Shown: one piece after another, positions 45,337 through 54,333 of the stretch
Position numbering within the stretch: position 1 is the stretch's first letter
Layout of the letters: every line of letters begins with the position of its first letter
DNA from: Desulfomicrobium sp. UBA5193
Lineage (GTDB): Bacteria > Desulfobacterota > Desulfovibrionia > Desulfovibrionales > Desulfomicrobiaceae
Direction of reading: 5' to 3'
Length of the DNA: 64,000 nt
Assembly: GCA_002412965.1 (NCBI GenBank)
Contig: DHWB01000002.1
Span: forward strand, 76,242-140,241
Notes under the pieces: model-generated
The model's input: the letters and a program-made list of their open reading frames with translations, nothing else
Databases searched by the model: none
Told to the model about the DNA's origin: nothing
Translations under genes and position numbers: made by a program

Positions 45337-46410
45337 ATGAATACTTTTGACGCGCTTTCCCTTTTCTCCGGCGGCCTCGACAGCATCCTGGCCAGCAAGC
45401 TGATGCAAAACCACGGGCACAAGGTTCTGGGCCTGCATTTCACCAGCCCCTTTTTCGGCAAGCCGGACCAGGTGCCCGAGTGGGAGCGGGAATACGGCGT
45501 TCCCATTGCCGTCATCGACGTCGGTCAGGAGTTCGTGGACCTCATGGCAGCTTTTCCGCCCCACGGCTTCGGGAAGGTTTTGAATCCCTGCGTGGACTGC
45601 AAGATCCTCATGTTGCGCCGGGCCAAGGAGCTTCTGCCGCTCTACGGCGCGTCATTTCTCATCTCCGGCGAAGTCCTCGGACAGCGGCCCATGTCGCAAC
45701 GCGCCGACACCCTGAACATCATCCGCAACGAGGCCGACGTCCGCGACGTGCTGCTGCGCCCATTGAGCGCCGGGATGCTGCCGATAACGCCCATGGAGGA
45801 ATCCGGACTGGTCGACCGCACCCGCCTGCCGTCTCTGGTCGGCCGCGGTCGCAAGGGGCAATACGCGCTGGCCAAGGCTCTGGGCGTTACCAGGATTCCG
45901 ACCCAGGCCGGAGGCTGCCGCCTGGGCGAACGTGAATCGGCGCGGCGCTACTGGCCCATCCTTCAAACCTTCCCGCAGCCGCTCAGCCCCTATTTCGACC
46001 TGGCCAATGTCGGGCGCCAGCTGTGGCGCAGGGTAGAGGACGCGGTCACCGGACACTGGATGGTCATGGGCCGGGACCACAAGGACAACGAAAAGATCCT
46101 GAAGCTGGTCCGCCCCGAACAGTACGTGTTCGTGCTGAAAAGCTTCCCCGGCCCCCACGCCGTTGGCATTCCCGTGCCCGGGCTGGATTGGACGGAGGAG
46201 ATCCTGGCCGAAGCGGGATCCTGTCTGGCCTCCTTCTCCCCCAGGGCCAGACGGCACGGTGATGTTGTGGAAGTCCTGGCAACGAGAAACGGTGAGGAGC
46301 GGATCATCACCGTCCGCCCCGACGCGCCTCATGGCTTTCAGGACAACCTGACCTGGCCCCAAACGAGAGCGGAGCAAAAGCAGTGGGAGAGAGGGTTGGC
46401 CAAAGGCTGA
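45337..46410 (+). CDS. PP-loop ATPase, tRNA thiouridylase-like
   Basis: A 357-residue protein of the ATP-pyrophosphatase superfamily, with the PP-loop SGGLDS at residues 11-16 (ALSLFSGGLDSILASKLM) and a conserved cysteine motif NPCVDCK at 83-89. These features match MnmA/ThiI-type proteins that adenylate a tRNA base and replace oxygen with sulfur. It lacks an N-terminal THUMP domain and is shorter than ThiI. Several deltaproteobacteria and archaea have such proteins, annotated variously as ThiI-like or TrmU-like. The true substrate is not known. No clear ribosome site precedes the ATG at 45337. It starts about 190 bp from divergent recA. Confidence 0.82.
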   Translation: MNTFDALSLFSGGLDSILASKLMQNHGHKVLGLHFTSPFFGKPDQVPEWEREYGVPIAVIDVGQEFVDLMAAFPPHGFGKVLNPCVDCKILMLRRAKELLPLYGASFLISGEVLGQRPMSQRADTLNIIRNEADVRDVLLRPLSAGMLPITPMEESGLVDRTRLPSLVGRGRKGQYALAKALGVTRIPTQAGGCRLGERESARRYWPILQTFPQPLSPYFDLANVGRQLWRRVEDAVTGHWMVMGRDHKDNEKILKLVRPEQYVFVLKSFPGPHAVGIPVPGLDWTEEILAEAGSCLASFSPRARRHGDVVEVLATRNGEERIITVRPDAPHGFQDNLTWPQTRAEQKQWERGLAKG

Positions 46411-46440
46411 GTCACCTCAGGTCACACCTCTGCCGCGCTT

Positions 46441-46536
46441 TCAAGCCCCCCGTCTCACGCGGCATCGCCAGTTCCGGAAAAACTCTTCGTCCGTGAGTCC
46501 CGGCTTTTGCAGCACGTCGACCTTGACTGACGCCAT
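46441..46536 (-). CDS. Possible 31-residue peptide
   Basis: A short minus-strand frame with GAGG 5 bases before an ATG at 46536 (beginning MASVKVDVLQKPGLTDEEFF) that stops at 46441. It lies in the 200-bp gap between the PP-loop gene and wrbA. The composition looks protein-like, but there is no recognised family and no clear promoter or terminator. Low confidence. Confidence 0.25.
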   Translation of the reverse strand: MASVKVDVLQKPGLTDEEFFRNWRCRVRRGA

Positions 46537-46609
46537 TACGGCCTCATGTTGAAAGATCACGAAAACACTACCAACCCCGTGGCCGGGATCTGGCCACACG
46601 GAGAAAACC

Positions 46610-47221
46610 ATGAAGATGCTCATTATCTATCACTCCACATATGGACATATCCGGACCATGTCAGAAGCGGCGGCCGTAGCGGCGCGCGAAATCCCCGGTG
46701 TGGAGGTGGCCCTGCGCCGCGTGCCCGAAACCCTGAGCGATGACATCCTGGCCAAGATGGGCGCGCTTGACGCGGCCAAGGCCCAGGCCGACGTACCCGT
46801 GGCCACGGTCGATGAACTGGCTGAAGCCGACGCAGTGCTGTTCGGCACGCCGACCCGCTTCGGCAACATGACCGGTCAGATGAGGCAGTTCCTGGATGCT
46901 ACCGGGGGGCTGTGGATGAAGGGATCCCTGGTCGGCAAACCCGGCGGAGTGTTCGTGTCCTCCGCAACCCAGCACGGTGGTCAGGAATCGACCATCCTGT
47001 CCTTCCACACCTACCTCCTGCACCAGGGCATGGTCGTGGTCGGCCTGCCATACGCCTTCCAGGGGCAGATGCGACTTGACGAGATCACCGGCGGCTCGCC
47101 CTACGGAGCCAGCACCATTGCCGGCGGCGACGGCTCGCGCCAGCCCTCGGAAAACGATCTTGAGGGGGTGCGCTTCCAGGCCAGGCATCTGGCGAAAATC
47201 GGCCTTAAGCTCAAAGAGTGA
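46610..47221 (+). CDS. wrbA: NAD(P)H:quinone oxidoreductase, WrbA family
   Basis: A 203-residue flavodoxin-like quinone reductase that makes a two-electron reduction of quinones with FMN, protecting against oxidative stress. The FMN phosphate loop is YHSTYGHIRTM near residues 7-17. Further WrbA motifs are GTPTRFGNMTGQMRQFLD and SSATQHGGQESTILSFH. GGAGAAAACC precedes the ATG. It is monocistronic and followed by a terminator. An oxygen-defence role is plausible in an anaerobe that meets air, but is inferred from the family. Confidence 0.94.
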   Translation: MKMLIIYHSTYGHIRTMSEAAAVAAREIPGVEVALRRVPETLSDDILAKMGALDAAKAQADVPVATVDELAEADAVLFGTPTRFGNMTGQMRQFLDATGGLWMKGSLVGKPGGVFVSSATQHGGQESTILSFHTYLLHQGMVVVGLPYAFQGQMRLDEITGGSPYGASTIAGGDGSRQPSENDLEGVRFQARHLAKIGLKLKE

Positions 47222-47294
47222 CGAACCGGTTCGGCAGGCTCAGCGCATTCGGGCGGACACTGCGAGCCCAAACTCCGAGACGAGCGTATTCGAC

Positions 47295-47323
47295 CCCGCG
47301 ATTCAACGATCGCGGGTTTTTTT
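47295..47323 (+). terminator. Terminator after wrbA
   Basis: CCCGCGAT and ATCGCGGG pair around a 6-base loop, followed by seven T residues. Confidence 0.9.
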
Positions 47324-47412
47324 GTCGCACCCGCCTGCGTGGACACCGGTCTGGCCTTTTTCTCCTGCCTCTGACATAAAAAGGCTAAATGAAAATTGAA
47401 GGGGAGGACTGT

Positions 47413-48396
47413 ATGGAACACTCCAGGGAGACACTGAAGGCACGTCGAGAACTCGGCGCGGACCCTGTTATCGGAAAGCTTGTGCAGCGCATCGCGGAAG
47501 ACAACTCCTTCAACCTCCGCCCGGATTCCGACTGCGCCGATGATCTGATCGCATCGGTTGCCGTGGCCTGCGCCCATGTCCGGGGCATGGTCGACGAATT
47601 GGGCGAACCCTTCGCCCTCAGCCTCAATCAACGCACGGAAACCGCTCTCGGCCCGGTGCTCTTCGACTCGCGGCAGGACGCGCTGCAGGCCTTGCGCCAA
47701 GCCTCCAAAATCAAGGACGTCTTCACCTTCTCAGCTGCCGAGGAATGCGTATTCATTCTGACCATGCAGCGCCACGAGTACCATGTTTTCGGGAGCGAGA
47801 TCGAAGGGGACGTGGTGAAACGCGACGTGATGCAACAGGCGGTTGAGTTCGGGGACCACCATTTTTCCTGTGCGGCCGGGAGCCTGGAAGAGCTGGGTGA
47901 CAAACTGGTGGAGAACGTGGTGCTCTATCTCGCCGGGCTGGCGCCGCAGCGCATGAAGGCGGACGAGAAGATGCGGGCCGAAATCCTGCGCTCCGAAGAA
48001 CTGCTCAAGGCGCAGTTGAAAACCCTACAGCATGCGCTCATGGAACACCGGCCTTTCGCCGCACCCAGCCAGCTGCAAGGCAAGCTGGCCCAAGGGGGGC
48101 AGGAGCTTGCGGGTCTGGAGGGGAGGCTTTCGACGTTGGCCGCCAATCGGGACTCGCGCCTCTGCCTCGGAGAAATCCGTGACATCCTGCTCGCCCCGGA
48201 GCGCCATATCCACCTGGAGAGCATCGAGATGCGGGTGGGAGATTTCGGGGTCAAGTCCGCCACGGGAAAACTGGTCCGGTTCCATGAATGCTGCTATGAT
48301 GACGGAAAGAGGCTCGCCGTCTTCCTCGCCTCCATGACCCGCAACCTGGCCCGGAACATCTGGCCGGAACTCGACAACGCAGACTCCAGGCCGTGA
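47413..48396 (+). CDS. Protein of unknown family
   Basis: A 327-residue soluble protein. The ATG at 47413 (MEHSRETLKARRELGADPVI) is preferred because GGGGAGG lies 5 bases before it; an in-frame ATG at 47389 would bury that site. The N-terminal half is mixed alpha/beta (DLIASVAVACAHVRGMVDEL, VFTFSAAEECVFILTMQRHE). Residues about 180-235 are long, charged helices suggesting a coiled coil (KMRAEILRSEELLKAQLKTL). The C-terminal part returns to a globular pattern (GVKSATGKLVRFHECCYDD). There is no signal peptide, membrane helix or known catalytic motif. It stands alone between the wrbA terminator and the converging RND operon. Confidence 0.75.
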   Translation: MEHSRETLKARRELGADPVIGKLVQRIAEDNSFNLRPDSDCADDLIASVAVACAHVRGMVDELGEPFALSLNQRTETALGPVLFDSRQDALQALRQASKIKDVFTFSAAEECVFILTMQRHEYHVFGSEIEGDVVKRDVMQQAVEFGDHHFSCAAGSLEELGDKLVENVVLYLAGLAPQRMKADEKMRAEILRSEELLKAQLKTLQHALMEHRPFAAPSQLQGKLAQGGQELAGLEGRLSTLAANRDSRLCLGEIRDILLAPERHIHLESIEMRVGDFGVKSATGKLVRFHECCYDDGKRLAVFLASMTRNLARNIWPELDNADSRP

Positions 48397-48447
48397 ATCC
48401 GGAGGCGTTCAAGCTTCCACGCCTGTGCTGACGCCGACGCCGTGGAC

Positions 48448-51400
48448 TTAAGCCACCGCGTCCACCGCACGCGCCTTCCTGCCGAACATCCGCCCCACAA
48501 GGCGGGCCAGCTTGTCCAAATACAGATAATAGACCGGGGTGATGAAAAGGGTCAGAAGCTGAGACATGACCAGCCCTCCGACCACGCACAGGCCCAGAGG
48601 CTGACGCGCCTCCCCGCCGGCTCCATAGCCGATGGCGATGGGCATGGTGCCCATGATCGCGGCCATGGTGGTCATCATGATGGGCCTGAAGCGGACCAGA
48701 CAGCCCTCGAAAATGGCTTCGGCCGGACTCTTGCCGCCACCGCGCTGAGCCTCCAGGGCGAAGTCGATCATCATGATGGCATTTTTCTTGACGATGCCAA
48801 TGAGCATGATGATGCCCACGAAACCATACATGTTGAGGTCAAGACCGAAGAGCTTGAGCGTCAGCAAAGCCCCGAACCCGGCCGAGGGCAGACCAGACAG
48901 AATGGTCAGCGGGTGGATGAAGGACTCGTAAAGGATGCCGAGCACGATGTAGATGACCAGCACCGCCAGCACCAGAAGGACGCTCATGTTCTTGAGCGAG
49001 CTCTGGAAAGCCTGGGCCGTACCCTGAAAACTGGCGCTGAACGTGTCGGGCAGGATATTTGCGGCCAGCGTATCCACGGCGGCCGTCGCATCACCGAGGG
49101 ACACGCCGGGGCGCAGGTTGAAGGCCAGGGTCACGGACGGCAGCTGCCCTGAATGATTGACGGAAAGTGGGCCGACCCCGGTGGAGGTCTCGACCAGGGT
49201 GTCCAGAGGCGCGAGCTTTCCGTCCCCGGTGCGCACATACAGAAGCGCCAGAGCCGACGGATCCCGCCGATACTCGGGAGCGAGCTCCATGATCACGGAA
49301 TAGCTGTCCGTCGGGGCGTAGATGGTCGAAACGTCACGCGAGCCGAAGGCCGACTGCAGCGCGATCTCCACCTGCCTGGGCGACACGCCCAGACTCGCGG
49401 CCTTGTCGCGGTTGATCAGCAGGCGCACCTCCGGATTCTTGAGCTGCAGATCACTCGTCACATCCTGCAGTTGAGGCAGGCCGCGCAAGGCTTCCTCCAT
49501 GATCACCGCGTGGCGGTAAAGCTCATCGGTATCCGGATTTTGCAGGGTGTACTGATACAGGCTCTTGGAGCTGCGTCCGCCGATATTGATGGCTGGAGGA
49601 TTGACCAGAAAGGTCTGAATCCCCGGCTGGGTGTTCATTTTGGACCTGAGCTTGCCGATAAGCTCGTCGGCGGTCTCGTTGCGCTCGGAGCGGTCCTTCA
49701 GGCGGATCATGAATCGGCCCGAGTTGCCCGCCGCATTGGGGCCACCGCCGCCGACCACGGACATGAACGTCTCCACGGCCGGCTCGGCCTGCAGCACCTT
49801 GTGCAGGGCCAGCTGATTACGGGCCATGTTTTCATAGCTGATGCCCTGCACCGCCTCGGTCACGCCGTTGATCTGGCCCGTGTCCTCGCTCGGCAGGAAG
49901 CCCTTGGGCATGTCCCGGAACAAAACGACGGTTCCGGCCAGGACCGCCATGGAAACCAGAAAAGTCAAAAAATGATGGCGCAGACATGCGCTGAGGCTCC
50001 AGCGGTACAAGGCCAGCAGCCCGTCAAAAACCTTTTCCGAAGTCCGGAAGACCAGCCCGTGCCGAACCTGATGCGTATCCTTCAGGAACAGGGAGCAGAG
50101 CATGGGCGTCAGGCTCAAAGACACAAAGCCGGAAATGAGGATAGCCACGGAGATGACCACCGCGAACTCCCGAAACAGTCGGCCCACGATCCCGCCCATG
50201 AAAAGGACGGGGATGAACACGGCGGCGAGCGAGATGGTCATGGACAGGATGGTGAACGAGATTTCCTTGGATCCGTCAAAGGCCGCCTGCAACACGGGCT
50301 TGCCCATCTCCAGGTGGCGGACGATGTTCTCCAGCATGACGATGGCGTCATCGACCACAAAACCCACGGCCAGGATGAGCGCCATGAGCGAGAGGTTATC
50401 GAGTGAATAGCCGCACAGATGCATGACCGCGAAAGTCCCGACCACGGACAGGGGCAGGGCCAGGCTCGGAATGACCGTGGCCCGCACGTTGCGCAGAAAA
50501 ATGAAGATGACCCCGACCACCAGGCACATGGTCAGAATCAAGGTGAATTTCACATCCTCCACGGATTCGCGAATGGACGCGGAGCGGTCGTAAAGCACTG
50601 AAAGCTCGATGGATGCCGGAATCTGCTCGGAAAACCCCGGCAGCAATTTGCGGATATTGTCCACCACCTCCACGGTGTTGGTTCCGGGCTGACGCTGCAC
50701 GGCCAGCACGATGGCCCGCGTGTCTCCACGCCAGCTGGCGATCTTGTCGTTTTCCACGCTGTCGATGACCTCGCCCAAATCCGACAGCCGCACGGGAGCG
50801 CCGTTCCTCCACGTCACGATGAGTGGCCTGAAGGCCGCCGCATCCATGAGCTTGCCGCTTGCCTGCACGTTCATGGCCGTGTGTTCGCCATACAGGGTGC
50901 CCGTGGGCAGGCTCACGTTGGAGCGGTCAATGGCTTCGGCCACCTCGTCCAGCCCCACGTCCCGGCCTGTGAGCGCCTTGGGGTCGAGCTGCACGCGCAC
51001 CGCGTATTTCTTGGCCCCGTAGACCGAAACCTGGGCCACGCCGCTGATCATGGAGATGCGCGGGGCGATGACGTTGTCGGCATACTCGTTGACCGTGGAC
51101 ATGGGCTGGGTGGCGGACGACATGGTCAGATAGAAGATGGGCGAATCGGCCGGGTTGACCTTCTGATAGGACGGCGGGCTGGTCATGTCCGGAGGCAATT
51201 GACGCTGTACCTTGGCGATAGCCGACTGCACGTCCTGGGCCGCGGCATCGATGGAGCGCTCCAGGGCGAATTGCACGGTGATGCGGGTGGAGCCGAGCGT
51301 GTTGGTGGAACTGATGGAGTCGATGCCGGCGATGGTCGCGAACTGGCGTTCCAGAGGCGTTGCCACGGTGGAGGCCATGGTCTCTGCGCTGGCGCCGGGC

Positions 51401-51552
51401 AGGTTGGCCGAGATCTGGATGGTCGGGAAATCCACGTTGGGCAGGTCGCTGACCGGCAAGATGCGATAGCTCATGACCCCGAAGAGCAGGATGGCCAGCA
51501 TGACCAGGGTCGTGGATACGGGCCGCCGAATGAAGAGTGCGGCAATGTTCAT
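48448..51552 (-). CDS. RND-family efflux transporter permease (HAE-1/MdtBC-like)
   Basis: A 1034-residue proton-driven inner-membrane exporter of the AcrB/MdtBC group. It opens MNIAALFIRRPVSTTLVMLA, with the first membrane helix at about 12-30 and two large periplasmic loops. The proton-relay helix 4 carries the paired aspartates in LAVGFVVDDAIVMLENIVRH. The helix arrangement repeats in the C-terminal half (IVKKNAIMMIDFALEAQR). It overlaps the adaptor gene by 4 bp (ATGA). No outer-membrane TolC-like gene follows, so the pump must borrow one from elsewhere. The substrate is unknown; multidrug or organic acid export are both possible. Confidence 0.93.
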   Translation of the reverse strand: MNIAALFIRRPVSTTLVMLAILLFGVMSYRILPVSDLPNVDFPTIQISANLPGASAETMASTVATPLERQFATIAGIDSISSTNTLGSTRITVQFALERSIDAAAQDVQSAIAKVQRQLPPDMTSPPSYQKVNPADSPIFYLTMSSATQPMSTVNEYADNVIAPRISMISGVAQVSVYGAKKYAVRVQLDPKALTGRDVGLDEVAEAIDRSNVSLPTGTLYGEHTAMNVQASGKLMDAAAFRPLIVTWRNGAPVRLSDLGEVIDSVENDKIASWRGDTRAIVLAVQRQPGTNTVEVVDNIRKLLPGFSEQIPASIELSVLYDRSASIRESVEDVKFTLILTMCLVVGVIFIFLRNVRATVIPSLALPLSVVGTFAVMHLCGYSLDNLSLMALILAVGFVVDDAIVMLENIVRHLEMGKPVLQAAFDGSKEISFTILSMTISLAAVFIPVLFMGGIVGRLFREFAVVISVAILISGFVSLSLTPMLCSLFLKDTHQVRHGLVFRTSEKVFDGLLALYRWSLSACLRHHFLTFLVSMAVLAGTVVLFRDMPKGFLPSEDTGQINGVTEAVQGISYENMARNQLALHKVLQAEPAVETFMSVVGGGGPNAAGNSGRFMIRLKDRSERNETADELIGKLRSKMNTQPGIQTFLVNPPAINIGGRSSKSLYQYTLQNPDTDELYRHAVIMEEALRGLPQLQDVTSDLQLKNPEVRLLINRDKAASLGVSPRQVEIALQSAFGSRDVSTIYAPTDSYSVIMELAPEYRRDPSALALLYVRTGDGKLAPLDTLVETSTGVGPLSVNHSGQLPSVTLAFNLRPGVSLGDATAAVDTLAANILPDTFSASFQGTAQAFQSSLKNMSVLLVLAVLVIYIVLGILYESFIHPLTILSGLPSAGFGALLTLKLFGLDLNMYGFVGIIMLIGIVKKNAIMMIDFALEAQRGGGKSPAEAIFEGCLVRFRPIMMTTMAAIMGTMPIAIGYGAGGEARQPLGLCVVGGLVMSQLLTLFITPVYYLYLDKLARLVGRMFGRKARAVDAVA

Positions 51553-52703
51553 TGCCCGGCTCCCTTCGGCGCGCCTTCCTGGACGGCGGGTTGCCCGGAC
51601 GCAGCCGGTTCCCGAATCGTCACCGCCGCGCCGGGAGACAGCCGCAGGTGCCCTTCAAGCACGACTTTTTCGCCGCCCTGCAAGCCCGATGCGACGACTA
51701 CCTGCCCGTCATGGCGCAAGCCTGTCTTGACAGGGCGGTATTCCACCGTGCCCTCGGGCAGGATGATGTACACATATTCGCCATCCGCGCCCGGACTTAC
51801 CGCACGCTCAGGCACGAGCACTACATCGCGCAACGTGCCGACCTCCAAAGTGACGTCGGCGAACTGGCCCGGCCACAACTTCCGGTCCGTGTTGGCGAAG
51901 CGGGCCTTGAGGGCGATGGTCCCGGTCTTCGCGTCCACGCTGCTGTCGATAAAGGACAGGTCGCCGGATACGGCTTGGGCCAGACCGGCCGGCTTGGCCT
52001 GAACATGCAGGGGCTTGCCCGCCTGCGCGGCCATGATGGCGGACAGATGGGCCTCGGGCACGGCAAAACGCACGTTGACGGGCTCCACCCTGGTGATGAC
52101 GACCATGGACGAGTCGGCATTGGCCTTGACCATGTTCCCGGCGTGCAGCTGGATCGTCCCGGTCCGGCCGTTGATGGGCGAGCGGATCTCGGCGTGGGAC
52201 AGGGCCACCTTCGCCGCCTCCACGGCCGCTTCGGCGGACCGCACCTCGGCCTGCAGGGCGGCCTGATTTGTGGCCGTCGTTTCCTGCTGATCCCGGCTGA
52301 TAATGTTCTGGCGCAGCAGTTCGTCGTAACGGCGCTTGTCTTCCTCGACCTTGAGCAACTGGGCGCGGACGCGGTCAAGTCCGGCGCGGGCCGAGCGCAG
52401 CTGGGCCTCCAGGTCCCGCGAATCAAGGGAAAAAAGAAGGTCTCCCTGACGCACGTCCTGGCCTTCCTTGAAATGAACCGCATGCAGAAGTCCGTTGATG
52501 CGCGCCTTGATCTCCACCACTTCGCTCGCCTCCACCGTACCGATGGCCGAGAGCAGAATGGGCACGGCTCCGCGTACGGCTTCGCCAGCCAGCACCGGTG
52601 CGGCCTTGGCTTTCGGTTTATCCTGAGCCAGGGCGGGATACGTAAAAAAGGCCAGCAGAATCAGCAAAAGAATCGGGAATATATACGACGACCTGTAGGA
52701 CAT
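51549..52703 (-). CDS. RND efflux periplasmic adaptor (membrane fusion protein)
   Basis: A 384-residue HlyD/AcrA-type adaptor joining the permease to an outer-membrane channel. The N-terminal signal (MSYRSSYIFPILLLILLAFF, likely cleaved after PALA) is followed by a split lipoyl/barrel domain (GTVEASEVVEIKARINGLLH and HAEIRSPINGRTGTIQLHAG) that encloses an alpha-helical hairpin at about residues 110-175. A beta-barrel and membrane-proximal domain follow. The ATG at 52703 is preferred because the signal peptide begins there; a GTG 39 bp upstream is possible. It has no lipobox. It precedes the permease with a 4-bp overlap. Confidence 0.92.
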   Translation of the reverse strand: MSYRSSYIFPILLLILLAFFTYPALAQDKPKAKAAPVLAGEAVRGAVPILLSAIGTVEASEVVEIKARINGLLHAVHFKEGQDVRQGDLLFSLDSRDLEAQLRSARAGLDRVRAQLLKVEEDKRRYDELLRQNIISRDQQETTATNQAALQAEVRSAEAAVEAAKVALSHAEIRSPINGRTGTIQLHAGNMVKANADSSMVVITRVEPVNVRFAVPEAHLSAIMAAQAGKPLHVQAKPAGLAQAVSGDLSFIDSSVDAKTGTIALKARFANTDRKLWPGQFADVTLEVGTLRDVVLVPERAVSPGADGEYVYIILPEGTVEYRPVKTGLRHDGQVVVASGLQGGEKVVLEGHLRLSPGAAVTIREPAASGQPAVQEGAPKGAGQ

Positions 52704-52778
52704 GCAGCTCTCGGGGGTTTGGGTCTGATGAACGTGTTTCACAACTCATCTCAAAAAAAGTTGCTCGCCACAACCGTA

Positions 52779-53315
52779 TCACTTCGCGTCCGCATATCCG
52801 CTGCCGATGGCCGAAAAGGGCAATTCAAGCCCCAACTCCGGCACCTGACGGCCGATCCAGGCGATAAAGGTATTGCTGTTGGGTCCGGGAAACGCCTTGT
52901 ATTCGGTCTGCCATGGATAGCTGTGCGCGGCCCGCTCCACGGCATCGATCAATGCGTCGACGCCCGGTCCCCTGTGTTCCTTCAGCAGGCGGGGCGGGGC
53001 GCCAAACCAGTGGCGATCCGGCAAATCCTGCGCAATGCGCATGACCGGCAAGCCTCTTGAAGCGCGCCATCCGATCACTTCGTAAACGGTGTACGCAGGT
53101 TCCTCAGTGCCCTTGACCGCAATCCAGGTATGAATGGCGAACCAGCCGCGCCAGCCCCAGGCGTCCGCTCCGTAAACCTGCAGGACCGCTTCACGGGTCA
53201 CGGCGGGGTCCGGCGCTATCCCGGCAGGCTCGCGGCTTGCGGTGCGCCAGTCCGGACTGGAGGAACAGCCGGCCAGCATGAACATGACGAGGATCAGAAA
53301 AACGCGGCGAATCAT
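52779..53315 (-). CDS. Lipoprotein of the DUF3750 type
   Basis: A 178-residue predicted lipoprotein. The signal MIRRVFLILVMFMLAGC has the lipobox LAGC at Cys17. The mature part carries the conserved stretches WRGWFAIHTWIAVKGTEE, YEVIGWRASRGLPV and YKAFPGPNSNTFIAWIGRQV, which match the DUF3750 family of unknown function as I recall it. The start overlaps the TcdA stop by 4 bp. Whether transcription continues into the efflux genes 75 bp downstream is unclear. Confidence 0.8.
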   Translation of the reverse strand: MIRRVFLILVMFMLAGCSSSPDWRTASREPAGIAPDPAVTREAVLQVYGADAWGWRGWFAIHTWIAVKGTEEPAYTVYEVIGWRASRGLPVMRIAQDLPDRHWFGAPPRLLKEHRGPGVDALIDAVERAAHSYPWQTEYKAFPGPNSNTFIAWIGRQVPELGLELPFSAIGSGYADAK

Positions 53316-54082
53316 TCGGCCCCCTTCAGCTCTTCAGCTTGCACGGAACCTGAGCCCTCAAGCAGAATGCGCACGACCTCGCTGGCCACGAACAGCCCGA
53401 ACATGCCCGTCAGATAGGAAATGGAACCGATGGGCGCGCGCGGCCGACCGCTCACGCCCTGTTCCGGAGCCTCCTCGATGACGGGTTCGTTCTTGTTCTG
53501 TGCGCACTCCGTGGAAAAAACGCAGCGCACGCCGCTGGTCACTCCGCGCCGACGCAGCCGCTTGCGGATGATCTGGGCCAGAGGGCACATGAACGATTTG
53601 GAGATGTCGGCGGCCTTGATCTTGGACGGATCGAGCTTGGCCGCGGCCCCCATGCTGGCCACCACGGGCAGCCCCTTCTCGCGGGCCGCGACGATGAGAT
53701 TGACCTTGGAGTTGACCCCGTCGATGGCGTCCACCACCGCGTCAAAGCGCGGCTCCAGAAGCCCGGCCACATTCTCGCCGTCCACGAACACCATCCGCGC
53801 TTCGACCTTGCAGGCGGGGTTGATGTCCAGCACCCGCGCCTTGGCGACCTCGGCCTTGGGCAGGCCGATGGTCGACTCCAGGGCCAGGAGCTGGCGGTTG
53901 ATATTGGAGGCGCTCACGGTGTCGTGGTCGAAAAGCACGAGGCTCCCCACCCCGGCCCGCGCCAGGGCCTCGACCACATAAGAACCCACGGCCCCCAGAC
54001 CGAACACGGCCACTGTGGCGCCCTGCAACCTCTCCAATCCTTCCTCGCCGATAAGCTGCATGGTCCGGGCAAAACGCATCAT
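53312..54082 (-). CDS. tcdA: tRNA threonylcarbamoyladenosine dehydratase (TcdA/CsdL)
   Basis: An E1-like enzyme that uses ATP to cyclise t6A37 of tRNA to ct6A. It has 256 residues. The nucleotide-binding motif is VAVFGLGAVGSYVVEALARA. The family segments SNINRQLLALESTIG and VVDAIDGVNSKVNLIVAARE follow, with the C-terminal segment SISYLTGMFGLFVASEVVR. Two adjacent ATGs (54082 and 54079) are possible; AGGATA stands upstream. The downstream lipoprotein gene overlaps by 4 bp. Upstream lies a large inverted repeat, then tatD. Confidence 0.92.
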   Translation of the reverse strand: MMRFARTMQLIGEEGLERLQGATVAVFGLGAVGSYVVEALARAGVGSLVLFDHDTVSASNINRQLLALESTIGLPKAEVAKARVLDINPACKVEARMVFVDGENVAGLLEPRFDAVVDAIDGVNSKVNLIVAAREKGLPVVASMGAAAKLDPSKIKAADISKSFMCPLAQIIRKRLRRRGVTSGVRCVFSTECAQNKNEPVIEEAPEQGVSGRPRAPIGSISYLTGMFGLFVASEVVRILLEGSGSVQAEELKGAE

Positions 54083-54129
54083 TATGTGTATCCTTAGTCT
54101 CTTTTTGTGAAATTCACGGCCCAGTCAAA

Positions 54130-54306
54130 GGCTTGCGGGTCGGATTCGCTCGCACCGCATCGACTGTCTGACTGAGCCAGGCATCGTTTGGCGAATCGTC
54201 GCAGGCCGCCCAGAGCGCAGGCTTTTGTTCGAAGGGGCGACGATTGGCCTCTACGAGGCCGGAGAAGGAGTTTCGAGGTGGTGCGAGCGAATCCGACCCG
54301 CAAGCC
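54130..54306. repeat. Large nested inverted repeat
   Basis: Perfect 27-bp arms at 54130-54156 and 54280-54306 flank a 123-bp interior. The interior holds a second inverted pair, AATCGTCGC (54194-54202) and GCGACGATT (54237-54245), and a small hairpin, GGCCTC-TAC-GAGGCC (54246-54260). It fills most of the gap between tatD and tcdA (both minus strand) and would be transcribed with them. Short frames inside it look like repeat-derived sequence, not genes. It may be a MITE/REP-like mobile repeat or a structured RNA. Confidence 0.85.
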
Positions 54307-54333
54307 GCCACACTGCCACGCCCCCCTCTTTCC

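Noticed and set aside
54094..54303. Short open frames in the tatD-tcdA gap
   Set aside because: They arise from the nested inverted repeat, lack ribosome sites and read as translated repeat. I annotate the repeat instead.
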